From CALARM01 sp964431735 (GTDB lineage: Bacteria > Vulcanimicrobiota > SpSt-956 > JAKJGF01), in NCBI GenBank assembly GCA_964431735.1, contig CAYSLJ010000071.1, positions 1 to 35,913 on the forward strand: a stretch of 35,913 nucleotides of DNA, in the 5' to 3' direction. Position 1 is the first letter of the stretch. The number at the start of each line of letters is the position of its first letter. A program made the translations under genes and the position numbers. Below are positions 7,902 through 15,409 of the stretch, one piece after another. The notes below the pieces were generated by a model that worked only from the letters and a program-made list of their open reading frames with translations, searched no databases and was not told the DNA's origin.

Positions 7902-8876
7902 ATGGCAGATTTTCTAATTATATTTTTTAAAAAAATTGTTTATATGAATTTAAATCTCCTGTTTGCTACTGGATTTGCATATATAATAGCCGGCCGTATA
8001 AAAAACCCCGGCGTAAAATATATGATATGGTCAATGGTAATAGTGCACTTTATATATGACTTGCTCTGTTACAATCCTGCATGCACTGTATTAAATAAAC
8101 TCCCTGAACATGGATATCTGACGATAGGGGCAGGATGTTCTGTTAATACGATGAAAATAATAAGAGCTTCATTAAGCGATACCTGTTACAGAGAGATAAC
8201 ATGCGGAGATATAGCGGCTTCCAAATTAGGCATAGAGAAAACTGTTTATATAAGTTTTTTTATTCTTTTATCCGGTATTTATCTTATAATAAATAATCTC
8301 ATAAAATATATTACCTTCAGAAAAAAACTTTTAAAAACATGTTCTGAATACACAGATGACAGTCATATAAAATTCAGTGATTATATAAATACACCTCTCG
8401 TATTCGGCTTAATAAAACCTGTCATTATATTACCTCTGTCACTTAAATGTCACTGCAATGAAGAAGAATTAGAGGCTATTATAAATCATGAAAAAGCTCA
8501 TATAAAACGAAAAGACCATATTATTTTTACACTTTTACAGATGATAAAATCACTATTCATCTTTGTATTTCCTCTCGGCTTAGCAATAAAAAAACTGGAA
8601 GAAGCAGAAGAGTACATATGTGACAGAATAGCCGTAGAAAAAATAAAAGAGAGGAAATCTATAGCCAGTGCTATGTTAAAACTGGTTACATTTCAAAACC
8701 GTGTGCAGAAAATTGCTTATGACTGTCCGTCATTTGCCAGGGATAAAAAGATTATAGAAGGAAGATTGAAGAATATTTATTCAACAGAATATAAAAGAAG
8801 TTTTCTGTCTTATTTGAACTGTGCAATAATATATGCTTTGAGTTTTGTATTTCTGATCGGCTTCAGTATATTTTAA
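7902..8876 (+). CDS. BlaR1/MecR1-like M56 membrane metallopeptidase
   Basis: An integral-membrane zinc peptidase of family M56, 324 residues. Hydrophobic segments occur near residues 15-30, 35-55, 110-130, 205-225 and 300-322. The zinc motif HEKAH (HExxH, about residue 197) sits in the typical context EAIINHEKAHIKRKDH. The third ligand is in EEAEEYICD about 40 residues later. In BlaR1/MecR1 the cytoplasmic peptidase cleaves the BlaI repressor when an extracellular penicillin-binding domain senses beta-lactam. That sensor domain is absent here, so the signal must be different. Weak ribosome site CGGAGAG. It forms a two-component pair with the repressor at 7276. Confidence 0.8.
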   Translation: MADFLIIFFKKIVYMNLNLLFATGFAYIIAGRIKNPGVKYMIWSMVIVHFIYDLLCYNPACTVLNKLPEHGYLTIGAGCSVNTMKIIRASLSDTCYREITCGDIAASKLGIEKTVYISFFILLSGIYLIINNLIKYITFRKKLLKTCSEYTDDSHIKFSDYINTPLVFGLIKPVIILPLSLKCHCNEEELEAIINHEKAHIKRKDHIIFTLLQMIKSLFIFVFPLGLAIKKLEEAEEYICDRIAVEKIKERKSIASAMLKLVTFQNRVQKIAYDCPSFARDKKIIEGRLKNIYSTEYKRSFLSYLNCAIIYALSFVFLIGFSIF

Positions 8877-8921
8877 TCACTTTTAAGAATTTATTAAGGA
8901 ATTAATTTTTTTAGATCAAAT

Positions 8922-8937
8922 TACTAAGCTCTTAGTA
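8922..8937. promoter_or_regulatory. Second BlaI-type operator
   Basis: TACTAAG-CT-CTTAGTA, with both half-sites identical to the operator at 7222-7237. It lies 45 bases after the peptidase gene and upstream of the exported-protein gene at 9105. A ribosome-like AAGGAGGTG (8948-8956) follows at once with only a very short reading frame after it, which suggests that the original first codons were lost or displaced by the repeat at 8998. The inferred regulon is this site plus the autoregulatory one. Confidence 0.7.
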
Positions 8938-8997
8938 GACCATAAAAAAGGAGGTGCTTATTTTTCAGTAAAAAATACTTAGTTGTTTATATGAGAA

Positions 8998-9031
8998 TCG
9001 TAACGCGTAACGCGTAACGCGTGACGGGAGG
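8998..9031. repeat. Heptamer array (GCGTAAC units)
   Basis: TCGTAAC, two GCGTAAC and GCGTGAC units followed by GGGAGGAA. It is free-standing and lies between the BlaI-type operator and the gene at 9105, inside the presumed leader. Confidence 0.85.
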
Positions 9032-9053
9032 AACCAATTCTCATACTTCGTTG

Positions 9054-9068
9054 TGACCGAACCGGTCA
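9054..9068. promoter_or_regulatory. Palindrome TGACCG-N3-CGGTCA
   Basis: A 6-bp inverted repeat with a 3-base centre, 36 bases before the start of the exported-protein gene. It could be a second operator or an mRNA hairpin in the leader. Function inferred only from position. Confidence 0.35.
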
Positions 9069-9104
9069 TGGTTGTTAGTAAAAAATTAAGGAGGAATATG
9101 TAAA

Positions 9105-9584
9105 ATGTTATGCAAAAAATTATTCACTATGTTTCTGGTATGTTTGATGTTTACGGCTCTTGCCACATTCGGTAGCTGTGCGGAAATATCTCCGCCGTCC
9201 GATGCAAAAATCATGGATTTAAGCACTGTTTCAGAAGAAGAACTGGCAGGTCTTTCAAAAGATCCGACTGCAGTCGGGAAAATGATATTTTATGCACCGA
9301 AGGATTACGAATTGACGGTCAACTTAGCGATATCAGGCACAGTAGCTTCATTGCAGGACAATGAGAAACCTGTAAAAATAAAATTCCATATACCTGTATA
9401 TGTTTATTTTCCGTCCTGCGGAGATCCTGTTTTTTCAACAGACGGTAAGAAATGGGAAACAGGAGATAAACTCTTTTCCGGCTCTATTTCCTGCGGTTTT
9501 GCCGGAGATAAAGAAAAAAATGACGGAAAAATCACATCCAATTTCTCTTTTGAGATTAATCTGAGATCTGAAGTTAAGAATTGA
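9105..9584 (+). CDS. Exported protein of unknown function, likely BlaI-type regulon member
   Basis: A 159-residue protein with a signal peptide (residues about 6-24). The cleavage region ends in TFGSC, a possible lipobox, so it may be a lipoprotein anchored at Cys25. The mature part is predicted mostly beta strand, with two further cysteine-containing loops (FPSCGDPVF and GSISCGFAG) that could form a disulfide. AAGGAGG lies upstream of the ATG. The family is not recognised. The shared operator with blaI suggests that it is the effector of the repressor/peptidase signalling pair. Confidence 0.6.
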   Translation: MLCKKLFTMFLVCLMFTALATFGSCAEISPPSDAKIMDLSTVSEEELAGLSKDPTAVGKMIFYAPKDYELTVNLAISGTVASLQDNEKPVKIKFHIPVYVYFPSCGDPVFSTDGKKWETGDKLFSGSISCGFAGDKEKNDGKITSNFSFEINLRSEVKN

Positions 9585-9595
9585 AAAATAATATA

Positions 9596-9640
9596 GTTCA
9601 CCTGGAAGTTTTCTTATCAACCTGTGGCTTCCAGGTGAAC
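9596..9640. terminator. Long-stem hairpin between convergent genes
   Basis: A 13-bp perfect inverted repeat: GTTCACCTGGAAG (9596-9608) and CTTCCAGGTGAAC (9628-9640), with a 19-base loop. On the minus strand it is followed by TATATTATTTTTC, which favours termination of the sugar-kinase transcript. It also follows the gene ending at 9584. Confidence 0.6.
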
Positions 9641-9677
9641 ATGTCCAGATAAATCCTGTTATATGTGCTATCAGCAG

Positions 9678-9699
9678 GGGCAACCCCCTCTGGTTGCCC
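9678..9699. repeat. GGGCAACC palindrome
   Basis: 8-bp stem GGGCAACC (9678-9685) and GGTTGCCC (9692-9699) with loop CCCTCT. It resembles the GGGGCAACC.../GGTTGCCCC palindromes scattered in many environmental genomes (from memory). It is GC-rich compared with its surroundings. Nothing else is seen in the 9641-9813 gap. Confidence 0.5.
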
Positions 9700-9813
9700 G
9701 GTATCAGCAAAACGCTATTATGTGACCTGTTATACGGCTTATAAAATCGTAAATTGACCGAAAAGGGGGACTGTGCCGGTGTTAATTTCAATAACAAAAA
9801 GTGAGGACTTTCA

Positions 9814-10731
9814 CTATTTACCTGACTTATATATGCCAGAACAGAGTTCATTTAAACTGTGTTCATCCAGAAAACCCTCTGCTGCTCCATGACATCCAAC
9901 CTTATAGGAAGCAAAAACAACTGCTTTCTTTATAGCTTCATAAGGGTTACCTGTTTTATTGTAAAAATGAACAAAGGATGAAAAAACGGCATCTCCTGCG
10001 CCTATTGTATTTACCACATTCCTTGTATAAACGGCAGGTATTATTTCTATAAAATTATCTCTCCTGACAGACAGAAGAACTCCATCTCCTCCAAGTCCTA
10101 CAGCTATAATTTCAGTGCCATAAACATTTAATAATTCTTTTACCCATTCCACAGGATGACATGGAAGTCCTTCGTCACTCATGAAAAGAATATCTGCATA
10201 TCTCATAAAATCCTGATTATATTCATCATAGAGATTTGAAATTACATGAACATCTGTAGCTATCAATTTATTCATTTCTTTCGCTTTTCTTAAAAATGGT
10301 CTTGAAAAATTAATATTACAGAGAACCGACAGTGAACAATCTTTTATTGCCTCTAAAAAAAGCTCTTCCGGATATATCTGTTCCTGTATATCCTTGAGAT
10401 CCACATTAATCTGACGCTTTCCGTCTTCATCAAATAAAATAACAGACTGGGCGGTTTTTTTAATTGACTGAATGACATAATGGCCGGGAATATTATCCAT
10501 GTCAAGAGTTTTTTTCACCACCTCTCCAGCCAGGTCTCTGCCTGTAATAGAGAGAAAATTTACTTTATTGCCAAGTACAGTGAGAGCTTTTGCTACATTA
10601 TATCCTACAGCCGATACAGTACTGTTTACACCGAAAAAAGGATATCTTACAGGGAAATATGGTACAGGAAAACCATCTATCTGTAATGTAGTTTCTATAT
10701 TTATAAGCCCTGATACGAGTATATTGTTCAA
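9814..10731 (-). CDS. PfkB-family sugar or nucleoside kinase
   Basis: A cytosolic ribokinase-fold ATP-dependent kinase. The second PfkB signature is clear: NTIGAGDAVFSSFVHF, where GAGD holds the anion hole and catalytic Asp. GLGGDGVLLSV lies before it and an N-terminal substrate-lid region (LINIETTLQIDG) precedes the GYNVAKAL segment. I place the start at TTG 10731, because GAGGTG lies 6 bases upstream. The GTG nine bases earlier overlaps that ribosome site. Product 305 residues. The substrate (ribose, fructose, adenosine or other) cannot be told from sequence. A promoter and palindrome lie upstream. Confidence 0.82.
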   Translation of the reverse strand: MNNILVSGLINIETTLQIDGFPVPYFPVRYPFFGVNSTVSAVGYNVAKALTVLGNKVNFLSITGRDLAGEVVKKTLDMDNIPGHYVIQSIKKTAQSVILFDEDGKRQINVDLKDIQEQIYPEELFLEAIKDCSLSVLCNINFSRPFLRKAKEMNKLIATDVHVISNLYDEYNQDFMRYADILFMSDEGLPCHPVEWVKELLNVYGTEIIAVGLGGDGVLLSVRRDNFIEIIPAVYTRNVVNTIGAGDAVFSSFVHFYNKTGNPYEAIKKAVVFASYKVGCHGAAEGFLDEHSLNELCSGIYKSGK

Positions 10732-10766
10732 TCCATTCACCTCAATAATCTTAGCTGTAAAAAATA

Positions 10767-10829
10767 CCTGTATTTACAGGCTTTCTCCGGTAACATAAAG
10801 AGTATAATGGAAAAATTTTAAATTGTAAA
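10767..10829 (-). promoter_or_regulatory. Sugar-kinase promoter with CCTGTA-N2-TACAGG operator
   Basis: On the minus strand TTTACA (10824-10829), a 17-base spacer and TATACT (10801-10806) form a good promoter. About 20 bases downstream is the palindrome CCTGTA-TT-TACAGG (10767-10780), placed as a roadblock-type operator in the leader. The regulator is not identified. Confidence 0.6.
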
Positions 10830-10849
10830 GAATTATAGTCATTTTCAAT

Positions 10850-10925
10850 TTAATTAGAGGTGAATATAAATAATACATAACTGCTCTCGTGACGTGTAAC
10901 GCGTAACGCGTGACGGGAGGAATAA
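10850..10925 (+). mobile_element. Family A element, decayed copy
   Basis: The left half is still readable (TAGAGGTGAATATAAATAAT, then a ...GCTCTCGTGAC junction) and the heptamer core GCGTAACGCGTAACGCGTGACGGGAGGAA is intact across 10893-10922. The right end with TTATGCTCAGG is lost or unrecognisable. Right boundary uncertain. Confidence 0.55.
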
Positions 10926-10997
10926 ACTATAAATACATAGAATCTTGTAATAGAAATAATCTATGAAAAAAACTGATAAACAGGGGAATGATCAATC

Positions 10998-11249
10998 TTG
11001 GCCGGCAAACTTGGCTTCCAAAAACATTTTCTCATAAAAATACTGGAGCAGGAATGTTCTGTTTTTCTCCTTTCAGAAAGCGAGAATTTTGTCCTGAAAG
11101 GATTAATTTATACAAAACTGGCTCCTTTACTTGATGGTACAAAAAATAAAGACGAAATAGTAAATACTCTTATGGACACCTTATCTCCTGTAGAAACCTA
11201 CTACTGCCTAAGAAGAATGAAAGATAAAGGATATATTACAGAAGAGTAA
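10998..11249 (+). CDS. Stand-alone RiPP recognition-like domain (TOMM leader-binding type)
   Basis: An 83-residue protein, TTG start, with AGGGGA 10 bases upstream. It reads like the N-terminal winged-helix (PqqD-like RRE) domain of thiazole/oxazole-modified microcin (TOMM) leader-peptide-binding or cyclodehydratase proteins. It has a CSVFLLSE strand, VLKGLIYTKLAPLLDG, an helix ending in IVNTLMD, and VETYYCLRRMKDKGYITEE at the end. In those proteins this domain is followed by several hundred residues; here it stops. No YcaO gene or precursor peptide is in the window. It is either a truncated relic or a discrete RRE acting in trans. Family assignment is from memory of conserved residues. Confidence 0.55.
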   Translation: MAGKLGFQKHFLIKILEQECSVFLLSESENFVLKGLIYTKLAPLLDGTKNKDEIVNTLMDTLSPVETYYCLRRMKDKGYITEE

Positions 11250-11287
11250 CCTCAAAATTTTTGAGAACCATATTTCTACATGTAATA

Positions 11288-11316
11288 TTGACATTTTATA
11301 TACCGTTTGGTATACT
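11288..11316 (+). promoter_or_regulatory. tetR promoter with internal TATACC-N4-GGTATA operator
   Basis: TTGACA (11288-11293), a 17-base spacer and TATACT (11311-11316). The palindrome TATACC-GTTT-GGTATA (11299-11314) fills the spacer and overlaps the -10, so the bound regulator would block RNA polymerase. The ATG of the regulator starts 7 bases after the -10, at the expected +1. Confidence 0.82.
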
Positions 11317-11322
11317 ACAATT

Positions 11323-11892
11323 ATGATAGATAATAAAGAAAATATTTTAACATGTGCATTAAATCTGTTTTCATCAAGAGGCTACGATGCCGTAAGTGTC
11401 CAGGAGATTGTAGAGTCTGCAGGCATAACAAAACCTACACTCTATTATTATTTTGGCAGCAAGGAAGGACTTCTGGAAGCACTTATAGAGACAAACTTCA
11501 GTCGTTTATATGAAGTCACGAAAGAAGCAGCATTATATAATGGAGATCTTCCTCTTACTCTCTACAGAGTTGTAAAGGTTCATTTTATGTTTGCCAGAGA
11601 AAACAGCAATTTTTACAGGATGCAGTTAGCCATGTGGTTTGCTCCACCTGAAAGTTCTTCATGGAAAATAATTGCCCGTTTCAACCAGAGACACTTCAAT
11701 ATTATAGAAGAAATGTTTATTTCAGCCTCTCAACATCATGGAAATATGAAGGAGAAACATAAAGCACTTGGAGCTACTTTCCTTGGCATGATAAATACCT
11801 ATACAGGACTTGCCCTGAACGGATACACCGAATTAAACGATGAACTGATATACAGGGCTGTACAGCAGTTTATGTATGGAATTTTTTCATAA
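11323..11892 (+). CDS. TetR/AcrR-family repressor
   Basis: A 189-residue one-component regulator. The N-terminal DNA-binding domain (residues about 5-52) has the TetR signature: ALNLFSSRGYDAVSVQEIV, then AGITKPTLYYYFGSKEGLL. The rest is a helical ligand-binding and dimerisation domain. There is no ribosome site upstream and the ATG coincides with the predicted transcription start, so translation is probably leaderless. The same operator palindrome occurs at its own promoter and again before the amylase gene, so it probably represses both. The inducer is unknown; a sugar or oligosaccharide is inferred from the target. Confidence 0.85.
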   Translation: MIDNKENILTCALNLFSSRGYDAVSVQEIVESAGITKPTLYYYFGSKEGLLEALIETNFSRLYEVTKEAALYNGDLPLTLYRVVKVHFMFARENSNFYRMQLAMWFAPPESSSWKIIARFNQRHFNIIEEMFISASQHHGNMKEKHKALGATFLGMINTYTGLALNGYTELNDELIYRAVQQFMYGIFS

Positions 11893-11908
11893 TTTTTTTT
11901 GTCTTCGA

Positions 11909-11924
11909 TATACCAGATGGTATA
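11909..11924 (+). promoter_or_regulatory. Second TetR operator, upstream of the amylase
   Basis: TATACC-AGAT-GGTATA has the same half-sites as 11299-11314. It lies 17 bases after the tetR stop and 68 bases before the amylase start. A weak promoter (TTGTCT at 11899-11904, TATAAA near 11923-11928) overlaps it. Confidence 0.72.
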
Positions 11925-11942
11925 TAAAAATATCTATTACCT

Positions 11943-11972
11943 CGCGTCACGCGTAACGCGTGACGCGTCACG
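11943..11972. repeat. Heptamer array in the amylase leader
   Basis: Units of GCGTCAC, GCGTAAC, GCGTGAC and GCGTCAC form a short array that is partly self-complementary. It is free-standing and lies between the TetR operator and the ribosome site of the amylase gene. Confidence 0.8.
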
Positions 11973-11991
11973 ATTACAAGGAGGAATTACA

Positions 11992-13332
11992 ATGAAAGAT
12001 TCAATTTTCTATCACATCTATCCCATAGGTTTCTGCGGTTCACCAAAGGAGAATGATTTTTCTTCTCCCGTAACAGAGAGGCTGAATAAAATTTACGATT
12101 GGATTCCCCATTTAAAAGAACTGGGTATTAATGCTATTTATGTGGGTCCTCTTTTTTCATCAACCGGTCATGGTTATGATACGGCCGATTTTTATCAGGT
12201 AGACAGGAGGCTCGGAAGTAACGAAACTCTTAAAAATATAATAGATGCTCTGCACAGAGAAGGTATAAAGGTAATACTTGACGGTGTGTTTCACCATACG
12301 GGAAGAGATTTCTGGGCTTTTAGAGACGTAATAAACAACAGGGAAAATTCTCAATATTGCAGCTGGTTTTCGGGACTTTCATTCGACAGAAGAAGTCCTT
12401 ACAACGATCCTTTCACATATGACACATGGAACGGCCATTATAATCTGGTAAAACTCAATCTTAACCACTGTGATGTAAAAAATCATATTTATTATGCGGT
12501 AAAATTCTGGGTCGATGAATTTCATATAGACGGTCTCCGTCTTGATGCTGCAGACTGTATGGATATAAATTTCCTGAGAGAATTTTCCGATTTCTGCCAT
12601 GGCCTCAGAGAAAATTTCTTTATGGCAGGAGAAGTAATCCATGGTGATTACAGAAGATGGATCGAAGAAGGTCATCTGGATTCCGTGACAAATTACGAAT
12701 GCTATAAAGGATTATATTCGAGCCATAATGATAAAAATTATTTCGAGATTGCCTTTTCACTGAACAGGGAATTCTGTGATGAATACGGCCTCTATAAAAA
12801 CTTGCCCCTGTACAATTTTGTGGACAACCATGATGTGGACAGGGTTGCATCAACCCTGAAAAACCAATCACACCTGTATACTCTTTACGCCATTTTATTT
12901 ACCATGCCCGGTATTCCATCAATTTATTATGGCAGTGAATGGGGCATAGAAGGGAAAAAGACAAACGGAAGTGATGATGCACTGAGACCATGTATTGATC
13001 TTAACCAGGTAAAATTTGAGAAACATACAGGGCTTTGCGGCTATATAAGCAGACTGGCTCATATACGCCGTAATTCCGGCCCACTCTGTTATGGCAATTA
13101 CGAGCAGCTCCATGTAAGTCATGAGCAGTTCGCCTTCTCAAGAAAATCAGGAGACGAAACTGTAATAGTTTCCTTTAATTCTTCCGACAAAACTGCTTCT
13201 TTTGATTTAAATATAAAATATGGGAACAAACTGATAGATTTACTTAACGAAGGAGAAAGTTTTGATGTCAATTGCAATAGAGCCAGATTTCAGGTAAATC
13301 CTTACGGAGCAAGGATAATGATTGTAAAATGA
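11992..13332 (+). CDS. GH13 alpha-amylase-family glycosidase
   Basis: A cytosolic GH13 enzyme acting on alpha-1,4 glucans or maltodextrins. 446 residues, no signal peptide. The conserved regions are visible: GVFHHTG (region I), IDGLRLDAAD with the catalytic nucleophile Asp (region II), MAGEVIHGDY with the acid/base Glu (region III), and FVDNHDVDR with the transition-state Asp (region IV). A beta-sandwich C-terminal domain follows. An upstream ATG would add residues that are only repeat translation. ATG 11992 has AAGGAGG 8 bases before it. The absence of a signal peptide suggests intracellular use of imported oligosaccharides. Probably controlled by the adjacent TetR. Confidence 0.87.
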   Translation: MKDSIFYHIYPIGFCGSPKENDFSSPVTERLNKIYDWIPHLKELGINAIYVGPLFSSTGHGYDTADFYQVDRRLGSNETLKNIIDALHREGIKVILDGVFHHTGRDFWAFRDVINNRENSQYCSWFSGLSFDRRSPYNDPFTYDTWNGHYNLVKLNLNHCDVKNHIYYAVKFWVDEFHIDGLRLDAADCMDINFLREFSDFCHGLRENFFMAGEVIHGDYRRWIEEGHLDSVTNYECYKGLYSSHNDKNYFEIAFSLNREFCDEYGLYKNLPLYNFVDNHDVDRVASTLKNQSHLYTLYAILFTMPGIPSIYYGSEWGIEGKKTNGSDDALRPCIDLNQVKFEKHTGLCGYISRLAHIRRNSGPLCYGNYEQLHVSHEQFAFSRKSGDETVIVSFNSSDKTASFDLNIKYGNKLIDLLNEGESFDVNCNRARFQVNPYGARIMIVK

Positions 13333-13334
13333 AA

Positions 13335-13370
13335 TTTTCAGCCTGCCAGTTAAAATTGACAGGCTGAAAA
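13335..13370. terminator. Hairpin downstream of the amylase
   Basis: 11-bp perfect stem TTTTCAGCCTG (13335-13345) and CAGGCTGAAAA (13360-13370), 14-base loop, immediately after the amylase stop. A-rich and T-rich flanks make it usable in both directions between the convergent genes. Confidence 0.7.
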
Positions 13371-13392
13371 GCAACAACCCGAGTAGTAGCCT

Positions 13393-13422
13393 CCCGTCAC
13401 GCGTTACGCGTTACGCGTCACG
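13393..13422. repeat. Heptamer array between convergent genes
   Basis: CCGTCAC, then GCGTTAC, GCGTTAC and GCGTCACG. Free-standing, minus-strand orientation. It ends 4 bases before the stop codon of the flavoprotein gene at 13427. Confidence 0.85.
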
Positions 13423-13426
13423 AAAA

Positions 13427-14797
13427 TTAAAATTTCTCAATAACCTTCTGATGGGGTTTAATCATTTCTTCTTTTGCCTTTTTATAAAATTCTTTTTTCA
13501 TACCGGGCATCATTAACATTACAGCATATAAAAGATTTTGAAGTCTTTCTCCAAAATTCTTTTGAGGGTAATCGAAAAAATCGTGTTTTTTATAATATAA
13601 ATAATCTGCCCTGAACATACCCCAGTTTCTATAAACAAGATCACGAAATATCATATGACCTCCGACTTCAAGATAGGTTCGCGGTTTTAAGAATTTTTCT
13701 TCTATTCCCGTAACCATCTGTTTTGCAAGAGTTTCTATAAGAGATGTTATATAATGTGAATCTTCATATTCATCGGTAACTATACCTGCCAGGTTGGCTC
13801 TGCCCATCTGCACTTTGGCTTCCAGAACCTGTCTTACATTTGCTATATCCCTGAGAGGGCCCGATATAAGATAACCGAACTGTTTTCCTTCAAATACTGG
13901 ACAGTGACCTTTAAAAAACGAGCGGTCCATATACATCTTCCACCGTGATGACAAATACCTGCCTTTTATACGTGCCGCCATTACCACTCCGTCTGCAGGA
14001 AGAACATGTTTATTTATGATATCGGCAAAGCCATCTTTATATACACACTCATTGTCATAGGTGCATAAATAACAGCTCACACATCCGCCTTTCATGTCAA
14101 TTTCCCTTATATTAATCACTTCCACCCGGCATGGGCACAGGCTCTCAAAAACCTTTATCATTCTGTTTAAATTAACGTCTTCTTTCTGCGCATCTGTAAG
14201 AACCACTATCTTTTTATTGCTTTTCTTTGAATCTTCCTTTATCTCACCGGGCTTGTATTCAGGCATTTCATAACAGGGAGTCTTAAATTTTCTTTCTACA
14301 GGCATTTTTTCTTTGATAAAATTAAAGAAATTTCTGGCGAATTTAAGCAACATTTCCCTTTCATTCTCTTTAAGCAAATCCTGCATTTCTGCAGAGAAAC
14401 CGTCAAGATATTTCATCCCCAGATCTTCTGAGATTGAGTGAATATAATTATGGGCAGTATGATCGTAAAAATGAACGGAAGTAGTAATCGCCGTTGCATA
14501 TTTATCTTTAAATATATCTTTTTTATTTTTTTCAAAGATAAGTTCAGCAAATCTGTGAACAGGAGAAGGGGCCAGGAAAACATATACAGGGAAAACCCAT
14601 ATAATACCATCGGATTTTTCTATGTCTTCAAGCATTGAGTCTAAATATACTTCTCCTTTTTCTATCTTATTTATCTCTTTTCCTATATGAAAGATATTGA
14701 ATTCATGTTCGGGAAAATGCTTTTTTATATAATTCAAATATTGCAGGGTAAGACTCGGTTCCCCCTTCGGGCTTCCGCTTAAAACTGAAATTTTCAT
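13427..14797 (-). CDS. Duplicated flavodoxin-fold NAD(P)H-dependent oxidoreductase with iron-sulfur-type cysteines
   Basis: A 456-residue protein built from two NADPH-dependent FMN reductase-like domains. Domain one (residues about 1-165) opens with the phosphate-binding loop LSGSPKGEPS and has IWVFPVYVFLAPSP. Domain two (about 205-400) starts KKIVVLTDAQKED and carries GGCVSCYLCTYDNEC, the compact cysteine cluster typical of iron-sulfur flavoproteins, followed by MDRSFF and GYLISGPLRD. The first domain keeps the FMN loop but lacks the cysteines. The C-terminal roughly 60 residues are a helical tail. AAGGAGG lies 9 bases before the ATG. It is probably an electron-transfer or reductase flavoenzyme; its partner is unknown. 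Confidence 0.78.
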   Translation of the reverse strand: MKISVLSGSPKGEPSLTLQYLNYIKKHFPEHEFNIFHIGKEINKIEKGEVYLDSMLEDIEKSDGIIWVFPVYVFLAPSPVHRFAELIFEKNKKDIFKDKYATAITTSVHFYDHTAHNYIHSISEDLGMKYLDGFSAEMQDLLKENEREMLLKFARNFFNFIKEKMPVERKFKTPCYEMPEYKPGEIKEDSKKSNKKIVVLTDAQKEDVNLNRMIKVFESLCPCRVEVINIREIDMKGGCVSCYLCTYDNECVYKDGFADIINKHVLPADGVVMAARIKGRYLSSRWKMYMDRSFFKGHCPVFEGKQFGYLISGPLRDIANVRQVLEAKVQMGRANLAGIVTDEYEDSHYITSLIETLAKQMVTGIEEKFLKPRTYLEVGGHMIFRDLVYRNWGMFRADYLYYKKHDFFDYPQKNFGERLQNLLYAVMLMMPGMKKEFYKKAKEEMIKPHQKVIEKF

Positions 14798-14813
14798 TCT
14801 AAAGAGCCTCCTT

Positions 14814-14919
14814 TTATTGATCTGAGCATAAGCATGTAATAAACGCTTTCCTCCCCCGTCACGCGTTACCAGTTACGCGTCACGAGAGCATATATGTATT
14901 ATTATGCTTCACTCAGTAA
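14814..14919 (-). mobile_element. Family A inverted-repeat element, copy 3
   Basis: 106 bp: left end TTATTGATCTGAGCATAA (14814-14831), right end TTATGCTTCACTCAGTAA (14902-14919). The core is CGTCACGCGTTACCAGTTACG, with one unit mutated. It overlaps the 3' end of the reading frame that follows the antitoxin and supplies its stop codon. Confidence 0.7.
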
Positions 14920-15010
14920 ATTATCCATTGTTTCATTACACCATTCAATCATGGCGCTGCTTACCTTTATCCCGCATCGAACAGTCGACAGCCAGTAAGG
15001 GAAGCCAGAT

Positions 15011-15409
15011 TCATTTACATATTCCTTTTTTAAACATCCTTCTATAGCCGAGTATTTTTCTAAAAGAATGGACAGAATCCTGAAGGGCTCCATTTTCATA
15101 TCGTGATAAAGTAACCAGTCCCCACCCGAGTATATTTGCCAGTTCTCCCTGGGTGAGATTATATTTCTTTCGTAATTCTTTTATATCTTCCGGCTGCAAC
15201 ATGTTGTGTTTTTTCCTGTATATACGATAGGCAGTATCAAGATAGTCATTGTCATCATTCAGATCTTCAAAATTAACTCCGCAGTCTTTGCAGTGATAGT
15301 AGGTAACTTCTACGGTAATCCTGTCTCCTCTGATATTAAATTCTTCAGGTTTAGTTACTTTTTCAATGAAAGTGCTTTCACATTCTATACAGAAATCGAT
15401 ATTATTCAT
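15011..15409 (-). CDS. MqsA/YgiT-type zinc-finger HTH antitoxin-like regulator, possibly frameshifted
   Basis: N-terminal zinc-finger region (residues about 7-46) with cysteine pairs CIEC and CKDCG, then an XRE-type HTH (about 70-110) with LRKKYNLTQGELANILG and TLSRYENGALQD. This matches the CxxCG/CxxCG/HTH family, which includes MqsA-like antitoxins. The frame ends at residue 132 with an atypical tail. A second minus-strand frame (down to 14902) overlaps from codon ILLEKYS onward and looks like a plausible continuation. A one-base shift in the TTTT run near 15055-15065 is therefore possible, with the final stop given by the repeat element. No toxin partner is adjacent. Confidence 0.68.
   Translation of the reverse strand: MNNIDFCIECESTFIEKVTKPEEFNIRGDRITVEVTYYHCKDCGVNFEDLNDDNDYLDTAYRIYRKKHNMLQPEDIKELRKKYNLTQGELANILGWGLVTLSRYENGALQDSVHSFRKILGYRRMFKKGICK

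Noticed and set aside
11899..11991. Longer N-terminus for the amylase starting at an upstream ATG
   Set aside because: The added residues are translated heptamer repeat, and the strong ribosome site belongs to ATG 11992.
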